Shown: positions 10,056 to 18,423 of the stretch, piece after piece
Numbering within the stretch: position 1 is the stretch's first letter
How the letters are laid out: every line of letters starts with the position of its first letter
Assembly (NCBI GenBank): GCA_002340255.1
Contig: DDLS01000055.1
Location: 1-32,999 of the forward strand
From: Cyanobacteria bacterium UBA2566
GTDB taxonomy: Bacteria > Cyanobacteriota > Cyanobacteriia > Cyanobacteriales > Desertifilaceae
Reading direction: 5' to 3'
DNA length: 32,999 bases
Program-made: the position numbers and the translations under genes
Notes under the pieces: model-generated
Databases searched by the model: none
What the model was told of the DNA's origin: nothing
What the model saw: only the letters and a program-made list of their open reading frames with translations

Positions 10056-10158
10056 CTTCACTAGGGGAATACCTTCGCCAATCGTCAGGAGGCAAGGGGC
10101 CCCCAGCCCCTTGTTAAACCTAGTGAAGGCCAACCTACGGGAAAATGGCGAAGGTATT
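10056..10158. repeat. Interleaved inverted repeats between convergent genes
   Basis: CTTCACTAGG (10056-10065) is the inverse of CCTAGTGAAG (10119-10128). AATACCTTCGCCA (10068-10080) is the inverse of TGGCGAAGGTATT (10146-10158). The two pairs are interleaved, so both cannot form as simple nested hairpins. Between them, CAAGGGGC (10093-10100) and GCCCCTTG (10106-10113) form a tight hairpin that may act as a terminator between the convergent RTX and pyk genes, though it lacks a good T tract. This may be one copy of a dispersed extragenic element. Confidence 0.6.
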
Positions 10159-10203
10159 GCTAGGGGAGAGGAGGTGACCAATTACCCATTACCAGCCAGC
10201 CAA

Positions 10204-11628
10204 CTATCCCTGAATCCGGTGAATCTTGATAAAATTAGTCCCACGAATTTTCTGTACGGGAGAGCCACCTAAGACCAAGATTTTATCCCCTGGAGCGGCT
10301 AAATTTTTAGCTAATAGTTGCTCATTAATTTGCAGAATTAATTGCTCCAAAGAGTCTTCTGGATTTTCCAACAACATGGGTTTTACTCCCCAGACTAAGT
10401 TTAAGCGATGATAAACGCGATCGCGGGGAGTAAATGCGACTACAGGCGCTTTAGGACGTTCCGCTGCCGCCAGAGTTGCTGTATAACCACTCGTCGTAAA
10501 ACAGGCAATACAGCGCAGATCCAGGATCTTATCAATTGTATTCAGAGCTTCACTTAAGGCATGGGTTTCATCAATTTCTGCTGGTGGATAATTAACAAAT
10601 TCAGCTTCCTTTTCGGTATCCCGAGCAATTCTGACCAACATTTCCACCGCTTTCACTGGATATGCACCCACCGCAGATTCTCCTGAGAGCATCACCGCAT
10701 CCGTACCATCCATAATTGCATTGGCTACATCGGACGCTTCCGCACGAGTCGGCCGAGGATTGCGAATCATGCTATCTAACATTTGGGTGGCGGTAATCAC
10801 CGGAACTCCCTGTTGATTACACAATTGGATAATCCGCTTTTGCAACTTGGGGACGCGCTCTGGACTCATTTCTACGCCTAAATCTCCCCGTGCCACCATC
10901 AAACCATCACATTGCTGCATAATGGCTTCTAAATTTTCAACAGCTTGGGGTTTTTCAATTTTAGCCATCACCTGAACATGGTCAGCTTTATGTTCATGCA
11001 GAAATTCTCTGAGGGTGAGAATGTCCTCAGCACTACGAACAAAACTTAGGGAAACCCAATCAATTCCTTGGTGTAACCCAAAGATTAAATCCTGTTTATC
11101 TTTCTCTGTCATGGAAGGCAAACGTAGGCTTAAAGAGGGCAAATTCACCCCTTTACGATTTTTCAGGATACCTCCTTCGATTACCTTACATTCTACTTGG
11201 TTGCCCTGGATGGACATAATCTTGAGTTCTAATAAACCATCATCGAGCAAAACCTGTGCCCCCGATTGAGCTTCTTCGGCTAAAAAGGGATAATCAATGG
11301 GGATGGTTTGTTCTTGGCCGTTATATTCAGCTTCGGGAACCAAGGTAACCGATGCTCCTGGAATTAGGTCTAGTTCACCTTCGGGAAATCGTCCCACCCG
11401 AATTTTGGGCCCCTGCAAATCTTGCAATAAGGTAACTGGAATATCTAATTCTTCGGAAACTTGTCGCAGTCGCGAGACGACTTTAGCATGATCGTCATAA
11501 CTCCCATGGGAGAAATTAAGACGAGCAACTCTCATTCCTGCTTGGACTAATTCTCGCAGCACTTCTAGCTTATTGCTGGCAGGGCCGATGGTAGCAACGA
11601 CTTTGGTTCGAGAGAGACTTGAGTTCAT
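10204..11628 (-). CDS. pyk: Pyruvate kinase
   Basis: Transfers phosphate from phosphoenolpyruvate to ADP, giving pyruvate and ATP at the end of glycolysis. From the ATG at 11628 the protein has 474 residues and begins MNSSLSRTKVVATIGPAS. The family signature VQVMAKIEKPQAVEN (catalytic Lys), the metal site MVARGDLGVE and TATQMLDSMIRNPRPTRAE are all visible. An in-frame GTG at 11661 would add 11 residues (MRIDVLSQQYS) that are not part of the conserved N-terminus, so I prefer the ATG, although neither start has a clear ribosome binding site. The length fits the shorter of the two cyanobacterial pyruvate kinase types. The gene converges with the giant RTX gene. Confidence 0.95.
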   Translation of the reverse strand: MNSSLSRTKVVATIGPASNKLEVLRELVQAGMRVARLNFSHGSYDDHAKVVSRLRQVSEELDIPVTLLQDLQGPKIRVGRFPEGELDLIPGASVTLVPEAEYNGQEQTIPIDYPFLAEEAQSGAQVLLDDGLLELKIMSIQGNQVECKVIEGGILKNRKGVNLPSLSLRLPSMTEKDKQDLIFGLHQGIDWVSLSFVRSAEDILTLREFLHEHKADHVQVMAKIEKPQAVENLEAIMQQCDGLMVARGDLGVEMSPERVPKLQKRIIQLCNQQGVPVITATQMLDSMIRNPRPTRAEASDVANAIMDGTDAVMLSGESAVGAYPVKAVEMLVRIARDTEKEAEFVNYPPAEIDETHALSEALNTIDKILDLRCIACFTTSGYTATLAAAERPKAPVVAFTPRDRVYHRLNLVWGVKPMLLENPEDSLEQLILQINEQLLAKNLAAPGDKILVLGGSPVQKIRGTNFIKIHRIQG

Positions 11629-11710
11629 AGAATATTGCTGGCTAAGAACGTCTATTCTCACCTAGGGTAACAGCTTAAGATTAATCTCTCTTCAAGGAAG
11701 GTTAAGAGGA

Positions 11711-11737
11711 CAATAGGCAATAGGCAATAGGCAATAG
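11711..11737. repeat. CAATAGG heptanucleotide tandem repeat (STRR)
   Basis: Three exact tandem CAATAGG units followed by CAATAG, between pyk and the amylase pseudogene. Followed at 11769-11795 by CTCCGTGTCTCCG-type sequence, the reverse complement of the purine-rich units at the window's left edge. Typical of the short tandem repeats of filamentous cyanobacteria. Confidence 0.8.
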
Positions 11738-11792
11738 AGGCGTGCGAGCATCCTGCCCATCTTCTCTATGCTCCGTGTCTCCGTTCCCCGTG

Positions 11793-12825
11793 TCAATCCA
11801 TGGGTGCAAGAATACAACCTTGGCGAGGGGGAAGTTGGAGCTGGAGATCTCCATTGTCTGACCATTCGATTTCTGCTTGCCCATAAACTAGGGTTTTGGG
11901 GATGTGATTTAAGTTCCTGGGAAAACAGCGCACGGTAATAGGTTCTTCTCCTGCATTGAGGGCGATCATCAGGGTTTGATCGGTTTCTTGACGGGCGAAG
12001 ATATAAACGAGTCCTTGAGCAAAAATAATGTGATAGGTTCCGACTCGTAGGGCGCGATACTGGTGTCTGAGGGCAATGAGTTGGCGATGGTAGCTGAGGA
12101 TGTTTGGCTGATGCTCTGCATCGCTGGAGAGACTGCGCTTTTCTGGAGAGGGAAAACTGCGCCGACAGTCCGGATCGATCGCTCCTTCTAATCCGATTTC
12201 GTCGCCATAATAGATGCTAGGCGCTCCAGGGAAGGTCATGAGTAGGAGAGTGGCTAATTCGACGCTGGGGCGATCGCCTTGAGCGATGGTGACTAAGCGG
12301 GCGGTATCATGGGAATCGAGGAGATTGAGTTGCGCCAGTTGAATTTCCCAGTCATAGAGATGCAGTAAGGATTCGATTTTACTGGCATAACCGGCAGCAT
12401 CAAGGGCAGGATAGGGTTCATAGGCAGAATTACGGACCAGATCGAGATTGACGCGATCGCCAGCAGTAAAGGCGATCGTTGGAGCAGTAAATAAATAGTT
12501 CATGACTCCATCAAACTGGGTTCCATCAAGCCATTGCATCGACTTGGTAATAGTCATGGGTATGGTAGCGGTGATTGCAAGCGGATTGAAAGATGGGGGT
12601 AAAGTAAATGGCGGTAATGCCCAAATCTTGTAAATAATCGAGGGTTTCAATCACCCCCCAAAGGTTTCCGCCCTTATAGCCTTGCCCGGTTGGGGAACAG
12701 TCCCAGGGTTCGAGGGGGAGATGGGGATAAGTTGTGCTTGGGGGTGGCTTGCCTTTGGCGAGGCGATCGGGAAAAATTTGGTAGAAAACGGCGTGTTTTA
12801 CCCAGTCTGGTGTCTGAATGTTCAT
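11793..12825 (-). pseudogene. GH13 alpha-amylase pseudogene lacking its catalytic core
   Basis: The N-terminal part (from ATG 12825, MNIQTPDWVKHAVFYQIFPD, through GNLWGVIETLDYLQDLGITAIYFTPIF to HTHDYYQVD) and the C-terminal part (WLDGTQFDGVMNY through LNLLDSHDTAR to the C-terminal beta domain) are clearly two pieces of one GH13 glucan hydrolase. They meet near 12535 in different frames. The segment between, roughly 190 residues in intact relatives, is missing. It would carry the catalytic Asp nucleophile and Glu acid/base. Only the third catalytic Asp (SHDT) remains. Frame one reads QVDAMA then stops. The start follows AGGGAG about 10 bases upstream; an upstream ATG at 12855 is also in frame. 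The start sits 10-40 bases past the HTH/TPR gene, so it was probably the last gene of that operon. A sequencing artefact cannot explain so large a deletion. Confidence 0.88.
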
Positions 12826-12865
12826 CTGCCACAATCTCCCTGACTCATTGTTCATTATTCATTGC

Positions 12866-13942
12866 TTAGTGGGGTAGAGATATGGGTTCAGAGTCTGTGT
12901 GTAATCCTTGGATTAAGGAATGAGTATCTAGGTTGGTGTCTAGATGTTGCCGAGCTTCTAGCTGCCAAAGGTCAAGTTCTGGCGATCGCCAGGGAGAATG
13001 GATAGAACGGGTTTGATGGGAGTCACAGTCTAGACATTTTTGCCAAGACTGGCTGGCTTCTGTAGGTTTGTCTTGGGCTTCGAGGACTTGAGCCAGGAGA
13101 CAGTGGGGAGCGGCGCGATCGCTATTTAATTCTACAGATTTTCGTAGCCAGGTTTCGGCTTGGGACAGGTCTTTTTTCAGGAAGTAAGCCCATCCTAGGT
13201 TTTTATAGAGCGTAGATAGAACGGCTTGATTTTTCACTTGGTCGAGGATGGGAGTAATGCGTTGAATGGCAGTATCTGGATTATGGCTCAAAATGTCTAG
13301 GCGGGAGAGGTTGCTGATGGCAGCATGGGCAGCATGAGTTTCGGCTTGAGCTGCTTGATTATAGTGATGGTAGGCGTTGGGAAAGTCGCTGAGTTTTTCA
13401 TAGGCTGAAGCCAGGTTGTAGTGGACTGCGGGAGAGTCGATCTCGAATTTGAGCGCCCATTGCAGGTAGAATACGGTTCCTGGGAAGTCACCTTGCATAT
13501 AGGTCTCGTATCCGGTATTTTTGAGGCGATCGCCGATTTGCTTCTTTTGGCTCCTATCACTACTGTCTTGCCAGAGTCGCAGTTTCAGTTCTAGATTCTT
13601 GTGAATAGCCTCAATAGGCTGGATCTCTTGCAGTAAATCTAGGATACTGTCATCCCCTTCATTTTGACTGGGTAATGGAGTTTTCAGTAGTTCGGGCTTA
13701 TATCGAGCCACCAGGGAAACAAGATCGGAGCGCTTGGAGCGGCGCTGTCCGTTCTGTGACTCAGAATTGGCTAAACCGAATTGATCGACAATGCGCTCCA
13801 CATGCTTGCGGATAGCCGGTTCGCCAATGCCGAGAGCCTCTGCGATCTTCGCGTCTGCCTCACCGGAAAGAATACCGTTGAGGACTTGTTGACGGCGATG
13901 GGTTAATTTACTGTAGACTTGTTCAAATTCTTCTTGATTCAT
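12866..13942 (-). CDS. LuxR-type HTH regulator fused to TPR repeats
   Basis: A 358-residue protein. Residues about 5-60 form a LuxR/GerE-like helix-turn-helix (LTHRRQQVLNGILSGEADAKIAEALGIGEPAIRKHVERI, given here only as a position range 13-52 with key residues R16-R17, A32, I42-K45). A basic linker follows, then four or more TPR helices from about residue 130 to 300 (AVHYNLASAYEKLSDFPNAY; LGWAYFLKKDLSQAETWL). Such proteins usually bind DNA and sense a protein partner through the TPRs. The gene follows the TPR gene by 48 bases on the same strand and runs into the amylase pseudogene, suggesting one operon with the NB-ARC gene. The target is unknown. Confidence 0.75.
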   Translation of the reverse strand: MNQEEFEQVYSKLTHRRQQVLNGILSGEADAKIAEALGIGEPAIRKHVERIVDQFGLANSESQNGQRRSKRSDLVSLVARYKPELLKTPLPSQNEGDDSILDLLQEIQPIEAIHKNLELKLRLWQDSSDRSQKKQIGDRLKNTGYETYMQGDFPGTVFYLQWALKFEIDSPAVHYNLASAYEKLSDFPNAYHHYNQAAQAETHAAHAAISNLSRLDILSHNPDTAIQRITPILDQVKNQAVLSTLYKNLGWAYFLKKDLSQAETWLRKSVELNSDRAAPHCLLAQVLEAQDKPTEASQSWQKCLDCDSHQTRSIHSPWRSPELDLWQLEARQHLDTNLDTHSLIQGLHTDSEPISLPH

Positions 13943-13990
13943 ATCCTATCTTTACCCATTACCAGCACATATTCTCTGCGCGATCGCAGA

Positions 13991-14926
13991 CTATTCTATC
14001 TTTTGTGCCAAAATTTTCTCCTTAAAACAGGCTGCCTCTTCTCTAGTTAAAGGAATTTCAATACCAGCCGCCCGTTCTGCCTGTGTTGCCAATTCAATTG
14101 CCTCAATCTTATCACCTTCAGCTTCAGCTACTTTGGCCAAAGCCAGTAAACCTCTTGCGATCGTATCAGTTCGGTTAATCTTTCTACTAAGATAGATCGA
14201 CTCTTGATAATACTTTTTGGCATTCTCATGATCTTGTTGCACAAAATACCATTGCCCCGAATTAATCAGAGGATCGGTTAAGTAATATTCGTAAGATGGA
14301 TCGTCAATAGAACCTAAAAGATCTATTGACAAGCTCAGTTCTCGGCAGCTACTAGCTAACTCATTTTCATTGAGATAATATATCCCCAAGAGATTATGTA
14401 ACTCTGCTTCTGAACAAGTCCAAAGATTCCAAAGATCTCGATCTTCCCGATATATTTTTGTTCGTTCTTCAATCGCTATACTCAAAGCATTTCCATAGTA
14501 ATTCAATGCCATTTCTATTTGTTGCTTCTGAGAATACAAAACGCCCAAATAACGTAAAGTTCTACACTGCTTCTGAGTATCTTTCAAGGATTCGTACCTT
14601 TGCAATGCTTGGAGAAAATTATTTTCCGCAACCTCAAAGTTTCCCCACTCCATGTTAACCCATCCAATTTCATTCAGTGCCTGTGCTTCTTCTGGCACCT
14701 TGTTCAGCTTTTGTGCGACTCTGATGACCACATTACTAAAATCATTAAAATCATGCCAATAGCCATACTCGAACAAAGGATCTGTCAGCGCATCCCAAAC
14801 TTTCATGAAAACAGAAAATGCTCGTTCCCTATCTTCATTTTCCAATAAACACTTTTCCTCTAAACTTCGGAGCAAATTAAACAAGTTCTTTCTTTCTTCT
14901 AAAATATGTATGTCTATGGAAGACAT
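13991..14926 (-). CDS. TPR protein, partner of the NB-ARC ATPase
   Basis: A 311-residue all-helical protein. Repeats start near residue 80 (EEAQALNEIGWVNMEWGNFEVAE; QCRTLRYLGVLYSQKQQIEMAL; ARGLLALAKVAEAEGDKIEAIE). It starts 31 bases after the NB-ARC gene with AAGGAG (14936-14941) before the ATG, so the two are probably co-transcribed. In many cyanobacterial STAND proteins the TPR sensor is the C-terminal half of the same chain; here it is a separate gene. It therefore probably provides the sensing half of a two-chain STAND system (inference). No catalytic motif is seen. Confidence 0.7.
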   Translation of the reverse strand: MSSIDIHILEERKNLFNLLRSLEEKCLLENEDRERAFSVFMKVWDALTDPLFEYGYWHDFNDFSNVVIRVAQKLNKVPEEAQALNEIGWVNMEWGNFEVAENNFLQALQRYESLKDTQKQCRTLRYLGVLYSQKQQIEMALNYYGNALSIAIEERTKIYREDRDLWNLWTCSEAELHNLLGIYYLNENELASSCRELSLSIDLLGSIDDPSYEYYLTDPLINSGQWYFVQQDHENAKKYYQESIYLSRKINRTDTIARGLLALAKVAEAEGDKIEAIELATQAERAAGIEIPLTREEAACFKEKILAQKIE

Positions 14927-14957
14927 GTCTCTTTACTCCTTAAATAAAAGATTAACC

Positions 14958-16295
14958 TTACCAATTGATACCCAGTTTCCACTGAGCAATATTTTCTAAC
15001 TCTTGTAAATCGGGTTGCCAGTTATCCACTAAGCCACTTCTCAAGCTTCTCCTCACCCAAGGATGCAAGTCATAGCGATAATTCCCTTCAACATCTGTGA
15101 CATTTTGAATCAAATACCACTGCTTTAACTCCCGTTTCGCTACACACCAATCTGACCGCTCGATTTTTTGAGTTCCTAATAATTCATCTAAAGTTATACC
15201 AGCATCCGCTTGTTGACCCATATAACGCAATACATTTTTAGCTGAATCATTCAAATGTTTCCATGCAGTTTCTAGAGAAAACTTATAGAAGTTTTCCACT
15301 TCTCCACTCGCTTCTTCTAAGGAAGACAAAACCGGTTCTAAATCTTCATCATACCAAACACGTCCGACGATAAAATGCAAGGCTAGCGGTGCGCCACAAG
15401 ATAATTCATATATTCTTTGTAAATTGCGTTCGCTAGCATTTAACAAAGCAGAAATATTATTATTCTTTGCCTCATCTTGCAAAAGGGCATAAGACCATCT
15501 TTGTTCTAATCCTGGAACATGCTTCAATCCTAGATAGGGAACTTTCTTTTCAATACGACTGGTTAGCAAAGCTCGACTAGGATTAAGCATTTTGACCAAC
15601 CGAGGTAGGATTTCTTCAATATTTGATGTCTCAGCATTATCCAAAACCACAAGTGTTTTTTTCTCTCTTAATTTTTCCTGAACTTTCTGCTGAGTACAAC
15701 TTAGTTGATGGGCTATCTGATTAATAAACTGGTTCCAAGTTAAAGTGTCGTCCTGATTGGTTTGGCTAAGGGTTCCATCAACAAATTCACTTTGCCTAGC
15801 GGTTACCCAAAGAACCTCAGCGAAAAGATTCTGTTCGAGGGCTGTCTGGGCAATTTGACAAGCTGCCTCTGTTTTTCCATAGCCTGCCGTGCCGTTCAAT
15901 GATAAAATTAAGGGCTGTTGAGGATCTTTAAGATAATTTAGCACTTCAGTCGTGAGAATTTCTCGACCCCAGACTCTCCGACAACGAAGGTTGGGTATCC
16001 AGATTCCTGTACGATCTTCAGGATTCGTTTTATCAATGACTTCTTCCCAGTTCAGTGATAAAACTTGGCAGTAAGCACGGAAGGCATTAGCATTAATGGG
16101 GTATTTTCCAGCAAGAAAACGTTTCCACGTTCCCTCAGAAATCCCTTCAGCAAAAGGTTGGCCATCCTTACGGTTAGGCTCAAGAATTTTGGTGGCTTCA
16201 AGAAGCCATTTATCGCTATCAACAGTCCAGCCTTTTTGGTTTCTAGACTTTTTGATCCATGTGAGTCCATTTTTAGAAGCTCTAAGAGTCTGCAT
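14958..16295 (-). CDS. NB-ARC (STAND) ATPase with N-terminal HTH-like domain
   Basis: A 445-residue protein. Residues 1-85 contain a cyanobacterial HTH-like domain (GISEGTWKRFLAGKYPINAN, with AFRAYCQVLSLNWEEV after it). The NB-ARC NTPase follows: Walker A NGTAGYGKTEAA near 138, Walker B TLVVLDNAE near 215, the arginine-containing ALLTSR, and a CGAPLAL motif near 305. A winged-helix-like tail ends the chain at about 440, with no fused repeat domain. STAND ATPases are signal switches used in transcription control, immunity and cell death. The adjacent TPR gene and HTH/TPR gene make a three-gene cassette. Which signal or output it has is not visible. The upstream region has four GATC sites within 16318-16357. 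Confidence 0.82.
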   Translation of the reverse strand: MQTLRASKNGLTWIKKSRNQKGWTVDSDKWLLEATKILEPNRKDGQPFAEGISEGTWKRFLAGKYPINANAFRAYCQVLSLNWEEVIDKTNPEDRTGIWIPNLRCRRVWGREILTTEVLNYLKDPQQPLILSLNGTAGYGKTEAACQIAQTALEQNLFAEVLWVTARQSEFVDGTLSQTNQDDTLTWNQFINQIAHQLSCTQQKVQEKLREKKTLVVLDNAETSNIEEILPRLVKMLNPSRALLTSRIEKKVPYLGLKHVPGLEQRWSYALLQDEAKNNNISALLNASERNLQRIYELSCGAPLALHFIVGRVWYDEDLEPVLSSLEEASGEVENFYKFSLETAWKHLNDSAKNVLRYMGQQADAGITLDELLGTQKIERSDWCVAKRELKQWYLIQNVTDVEGNYRYDLHPWVRRSLRSGLVDNWQPDLQELENIAQWKLGINW

Positions 16296-16453
16296 ATTGA
16301 TATTGTTTTTTTGTCAAGATCAATTTTAGATCAGCTTGTTAGCGATCTTAGCCGATCTGGTGGATAAATGCAAAATTAGTCACAGTAAAAGTAAGGCTAA
16401 TCAAAAACTGATTTGGTTTAGCTTTGTTCCTTAATGTTGCTGAACATAATCCG

Positions 16454-16627
16454 ATGAAAAGCTTTATCTTGTTAAGTTTAACCCTATCCACTTTTTTGGC
16501 GATCGCCTCTTCATCTAGCCAGTTATTGGTCAAGTCTGCTTGGTCAGAAAACGCCGCGATCGCTGAAGATCCCATTGTTCCAACCAATGTCGAACCCCAG
16601 GCTCCTAAGAGGAAGCCGGTTAGTTAA
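16454..16627 (+). CDS. Small secreted or lipid-anchored peptide
   Basis: A 57-residue ORF starting MKSFILLSLTLSTFLAIASS, a plausible signal peptide (Lys, then a hydrophobic core, then small residues), followed by an acidic/Pro-rich tail VPTNVEPQAPKRKPVS. An in-frame upstream start at 16424 would add ten residues without improving the signal peptide. It contains two HIP1 sites (near 16499 and 16557), as host genes do. No ribosome binding site is clear and no family is recognised. It is read divergently from the NB-ARC gene. Confidence is limited by size. Confidence 0.45.
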   Translation: MKSFILLSLTLSTFLAIASSSSQLLVKSAWSENAAIAEDPIVPTNVEPQAPKRKPVS

Positions 16628-16649
16628 CCAAGAGTATTGGGCGATCGAG

Positions 16650-16687
16650 GTTCCAGGTAGAGATAAGCCATTTCCCCTACCTGGAAC
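16650..16687 (+). terminator. Hairpin after the small peptide gene
   Basis: GTTCCAGGTAG (16650-16660) and CTACCTGGAAC (16677-16687) form a perfect 11-bp stem with a 16-base loop, 23 bases past the stop codon at 16627. The following sequence AATTTGTAACGTTTTG is T-rich but not a clean T run, so this may be a weak terminator or an RNA-stabilising hairpin. Confidence 0.45.
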
Positions 16688-16728
16688 GAGAATTTGTAAC
16701 GTTTTGTGTAAATCTAGACCTAAACCCC

Positions 16729-16757
16729 TTGACAAGTCAGGAAAAGTTCAGTATCAA
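16729..16757 (+). promoter_or_regulatory. Sigma70-type promoter of the NfeD-like gene
   Basis: TTGACA (16729-16734) and TATCAA (16752-16757) are separated by 17 bases and lie 48 bases before the start at 16805. A perfect -35, correct spacing and 4 of 6 matches in the -10 make this one of the better promoters in the window. Confidence 0.6.
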
Positions 16758-16791
16758 TTAGTTGTGTCACTATAAAGACTAAAAATCACAT

Positions 16792-16797
16792 AGGAGA
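16792..16797 (+). promoter_or_regulatory. Ribosome binding site that decides the NfeD-like start
   Basis: AGGAGA lies one base before the ATG at 16799 and seven bases before the ATG at 16805. Only the second spacing is workable, so translation should start at 16805. Confidence 0.65.
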
Positions 16798-16804
16798 CAT
16801 GTCT

Positions 16805-17137
16805 ATGAATTGGCATAAAACACCCCCTCCTAGGGCTAACCTGTGGCAATGGCTTCGCGGTGTGTCTAGACCATCATCGCCTAAAGTGACAATTCCCACT
16901 CCCTTATTACCTTGCTGGACAACCTCCGATCCCTTAGTTCCCCTCGAAGGGGAAGGAGTAGTGGACAAGCCCATTCCTCCCTATGGACGGGGCCGAGTAT
17001 ATTACCGAGGCTCTTGGTGGCCGGCCACCTGCACGGAGGAAACAACGTTGCTCACCGGTCAGGAAGTAAAAGTTATTCAACGACAGAACCTTACGTTATG
17101 GGTCACACCTGTAGCATCTCGCTTAACCCAGAGATAA
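16805..17137 (+). CDS. Stand-alone NfeD-like OB-fold domain protein
   Basis: A 110-residue protein. The N-terminal 50 residues are Pro-rich (HKTPPPRANLWQWLRG) with no membrane segment. The C-terminal 50 (GRGRVYYRGSWWPATCTEET, then LLTGQEVKVIQRQNLTLWVTP) follow the pattern of the NfeD C-terminal beta barrel: G.G.V...G..W.A, then G..V.V......L.V.P. NfeD proteins normally carry this domain after membrane helices and work with a stomatin or a ClpP-type protease; here it is alone. The product may be cytoplasmic. The start was chosen because of the ribosome binding site spacing. The family assignment is by pattern only. Confidence 0.6.
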   Translation: MNWHKTPPPRANLWQWLRGVSRPSSPKVTIPTPLLPCWTTSDPLVPLEGEGVVDKPIPPYGRGRVYYRGSWWPATCTEETTLLTGQEVKVIQRQNLTLWVTPVASRLTQR

Positions 17138-17194
17138 AGACTCGCTCAAATTTTTGGGTTTCGCTTCGTATTACAATTTGGAGGCATTAAGTTT

Positions 17195-18058
17195 ATGGCC
17201 AGGTTTAACTTAAGAGAATTCGTTGCTCTTTCTTGTATCCTAAGTAGCACGACTGTTGTCAGTATTACATTGCCATCTCAAGCGGCTGTTTTGCATAATG
17301 ATTGGTCTTACTCCATTGACTCTTTTAATGATGGTATGTCTGGCCATATTGTTGGTGGAACCAAGTATGAAATTTATGGAACTGCTATCAAGCAAACCCG
17401 CGATCGTATTTTTATGGCAATTAATGCCAATACTCCTCTAGAAGGAGTACATAGTGATTATGCTCATGATAATCAGGTGAGTTGGGGAGACTTATTCTTC
17501 AATTTCTCAGGACAAGACCTCAATACCGCTAGTGCTAATGGGAATCTATTTGGTGTTCGCTTTTCCAGTAATAATGAATCTGCGGCTCCAAGTTTGGGTG
17601 TTTTTGGTAATGTTACAGCAACAGATGTAGCCAATCAAAATGGTCTTCTTCTGGACAATTTATCCGCCTATAATAATTGGGTAACCAGTCATGGAGGCAC
17701 CCCTTCCATTGGAGATTTTTCGGCAATCGATCCATACTTCGATCAAAGCCGTCATGTACAAAATGTAATCGCTTCTGGAACCAAGCTAGGTGATATTAAC
17801 TTTGTCAGTGATGTGAGTACTCTCGGATTAGATTTTACTCATTTTAATGCGACTGGAAATCATACCTTTGCCTTTAGTTTTGATTCTTCCTTATTTTCTA
17901 CTGGAGACTTTTTATATCATCTAGGTCTAGAGTGTGATAATGATATCACAGGAGGCATTGGAGAAGTTAAAGATGTACCTGAGCCTTCGAGTCTCATCAG
18001 CTTAGTAACACTGGGTCTGGTGTGTACTGGCTTAAGATTACGGAAGTCTGTAGTCTAA
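17195..18058 (+). CDS. PEP-CTERM exosortase-dependent surface protein
   Basis: A 287-residue exported protein. Residues 1-31 are a signal peptide ending in SQAAVLH. The C-terminus has the sorting tripartite VPEPSSLISLVTLGLVCTGLRLRKS: a VPEP motif, a hydrophobic helix and a basic tail, which exosortase recognises in cyanobacteria. The body (WSYSIDSFNDGMSGHIVGG; YEIYGTAIKQTRDRIFMAINAN; SWGDLFFNFSG) resembles the XDD3 group of exosortase-dependent proteins as I remember it, which has no known function. GGAGG (17180-17184) lies 10 bases before the ATG. No exosortase gene is in the window. Confidence 0.82.
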   Translation: MARFNLREFVALSCILSSTTVVSITLPSQAAVLHNDWSYSIDSFNDGMSGHIVGGTKYEIYGTAIKQTRDRIFMAINANTPLEGVHSDYAHDNQVSWGDLFFNFSGQDLNTASANGNLFGVRFSSNNESAAPSLGVFGNVTATDVANQNGLLLDNLSAYNNWVTSHGGTPSIGDFSAIDPYFDQSRHVQNVIASGTKLGDINFVSDVSTLGLDFTHFNATGNHTFAFSFDSSLFSTGDFLYHLGLECDNDITGGIGEVKDVPEPSSLISLVTLGLVCTGLRLRKSVV

Positions 18059-18423
18059 GTAATGCTGATTAAGAATGGAGTGGAGTGGAAGGAGGCAATC
18101 TCAAGAATCTCGATCATCTTTGTAATTGCTTCCTTCTGATTGCAAGAAAAATTGTTTAATAGGACTCGATCTAAAGTCGATTAATAATGATAGATTCTGA
18201 ATTATTTTCAGAACTTTTATTTGCTATAACAATCTTTATAGATGCTAGTAATAAAATAAATATAAACCCTGAAATGTATGTTAAAATAAAGAAAGTTTGT
18301 GTGGAGACACAAAGACACAAATTCAAGAGGTAAAGAAATCAGAAAAAACTGATTTCTCCTCTTTTTTCCTCTAAGATTGACACTTCAAAGGCTTTTCATC
18401 AACCTAATCAGGAGGCAATACCG
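18059..18423 (+). other. 365-bp intergenic region before the RTX subtilase
   Basis: AT-rich with no plausible gene. GAAGGAGGCAAT (around 18088) and ATTGCTTCCTTC (around 18126) form an imperfect inverted repeat just after the PEP-CTERM gene. A clear terminator hairpin lies at 18334-18367. AGGAGG at 18410-18415 is the ribosome binding site of the next gene, 8 bases before its ATG. Confidence 0.5.
18334..18367 (+). terminator. Rho-independent terminator upstream of the RTX subtilase
   Basis: AGAAATCAG (18334-18342) pairs perfectly with CTGATTTCT (18349-18357) across six A residues and is followed by CCTC and six T residues. It is only 57 bases before the next ATG, so it may end the preceding transcript, or attenuate the RTX gene if that promoter lies upstream. 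Confidence 0.6.

Noticed and set aside
11629..11661. GTG start of pyruvate kinase at 11661
   Set aside because: It adds 11 residues before the conserved N-terminus; the ATG at 11628 fits the family better.
12866..16295. Calling the NB-ARC cassette an antiphage defence system
   Set aside because: No effector domain or linked defence gene is visible; the HTH domains fit transcription control at least as well.
16575..16775. Short plus- and minus-strand frames around the 16650 hairpin
   Set aside because: They cross the hairpin and promoter elements and have no ribosome binding site or recognisable features.
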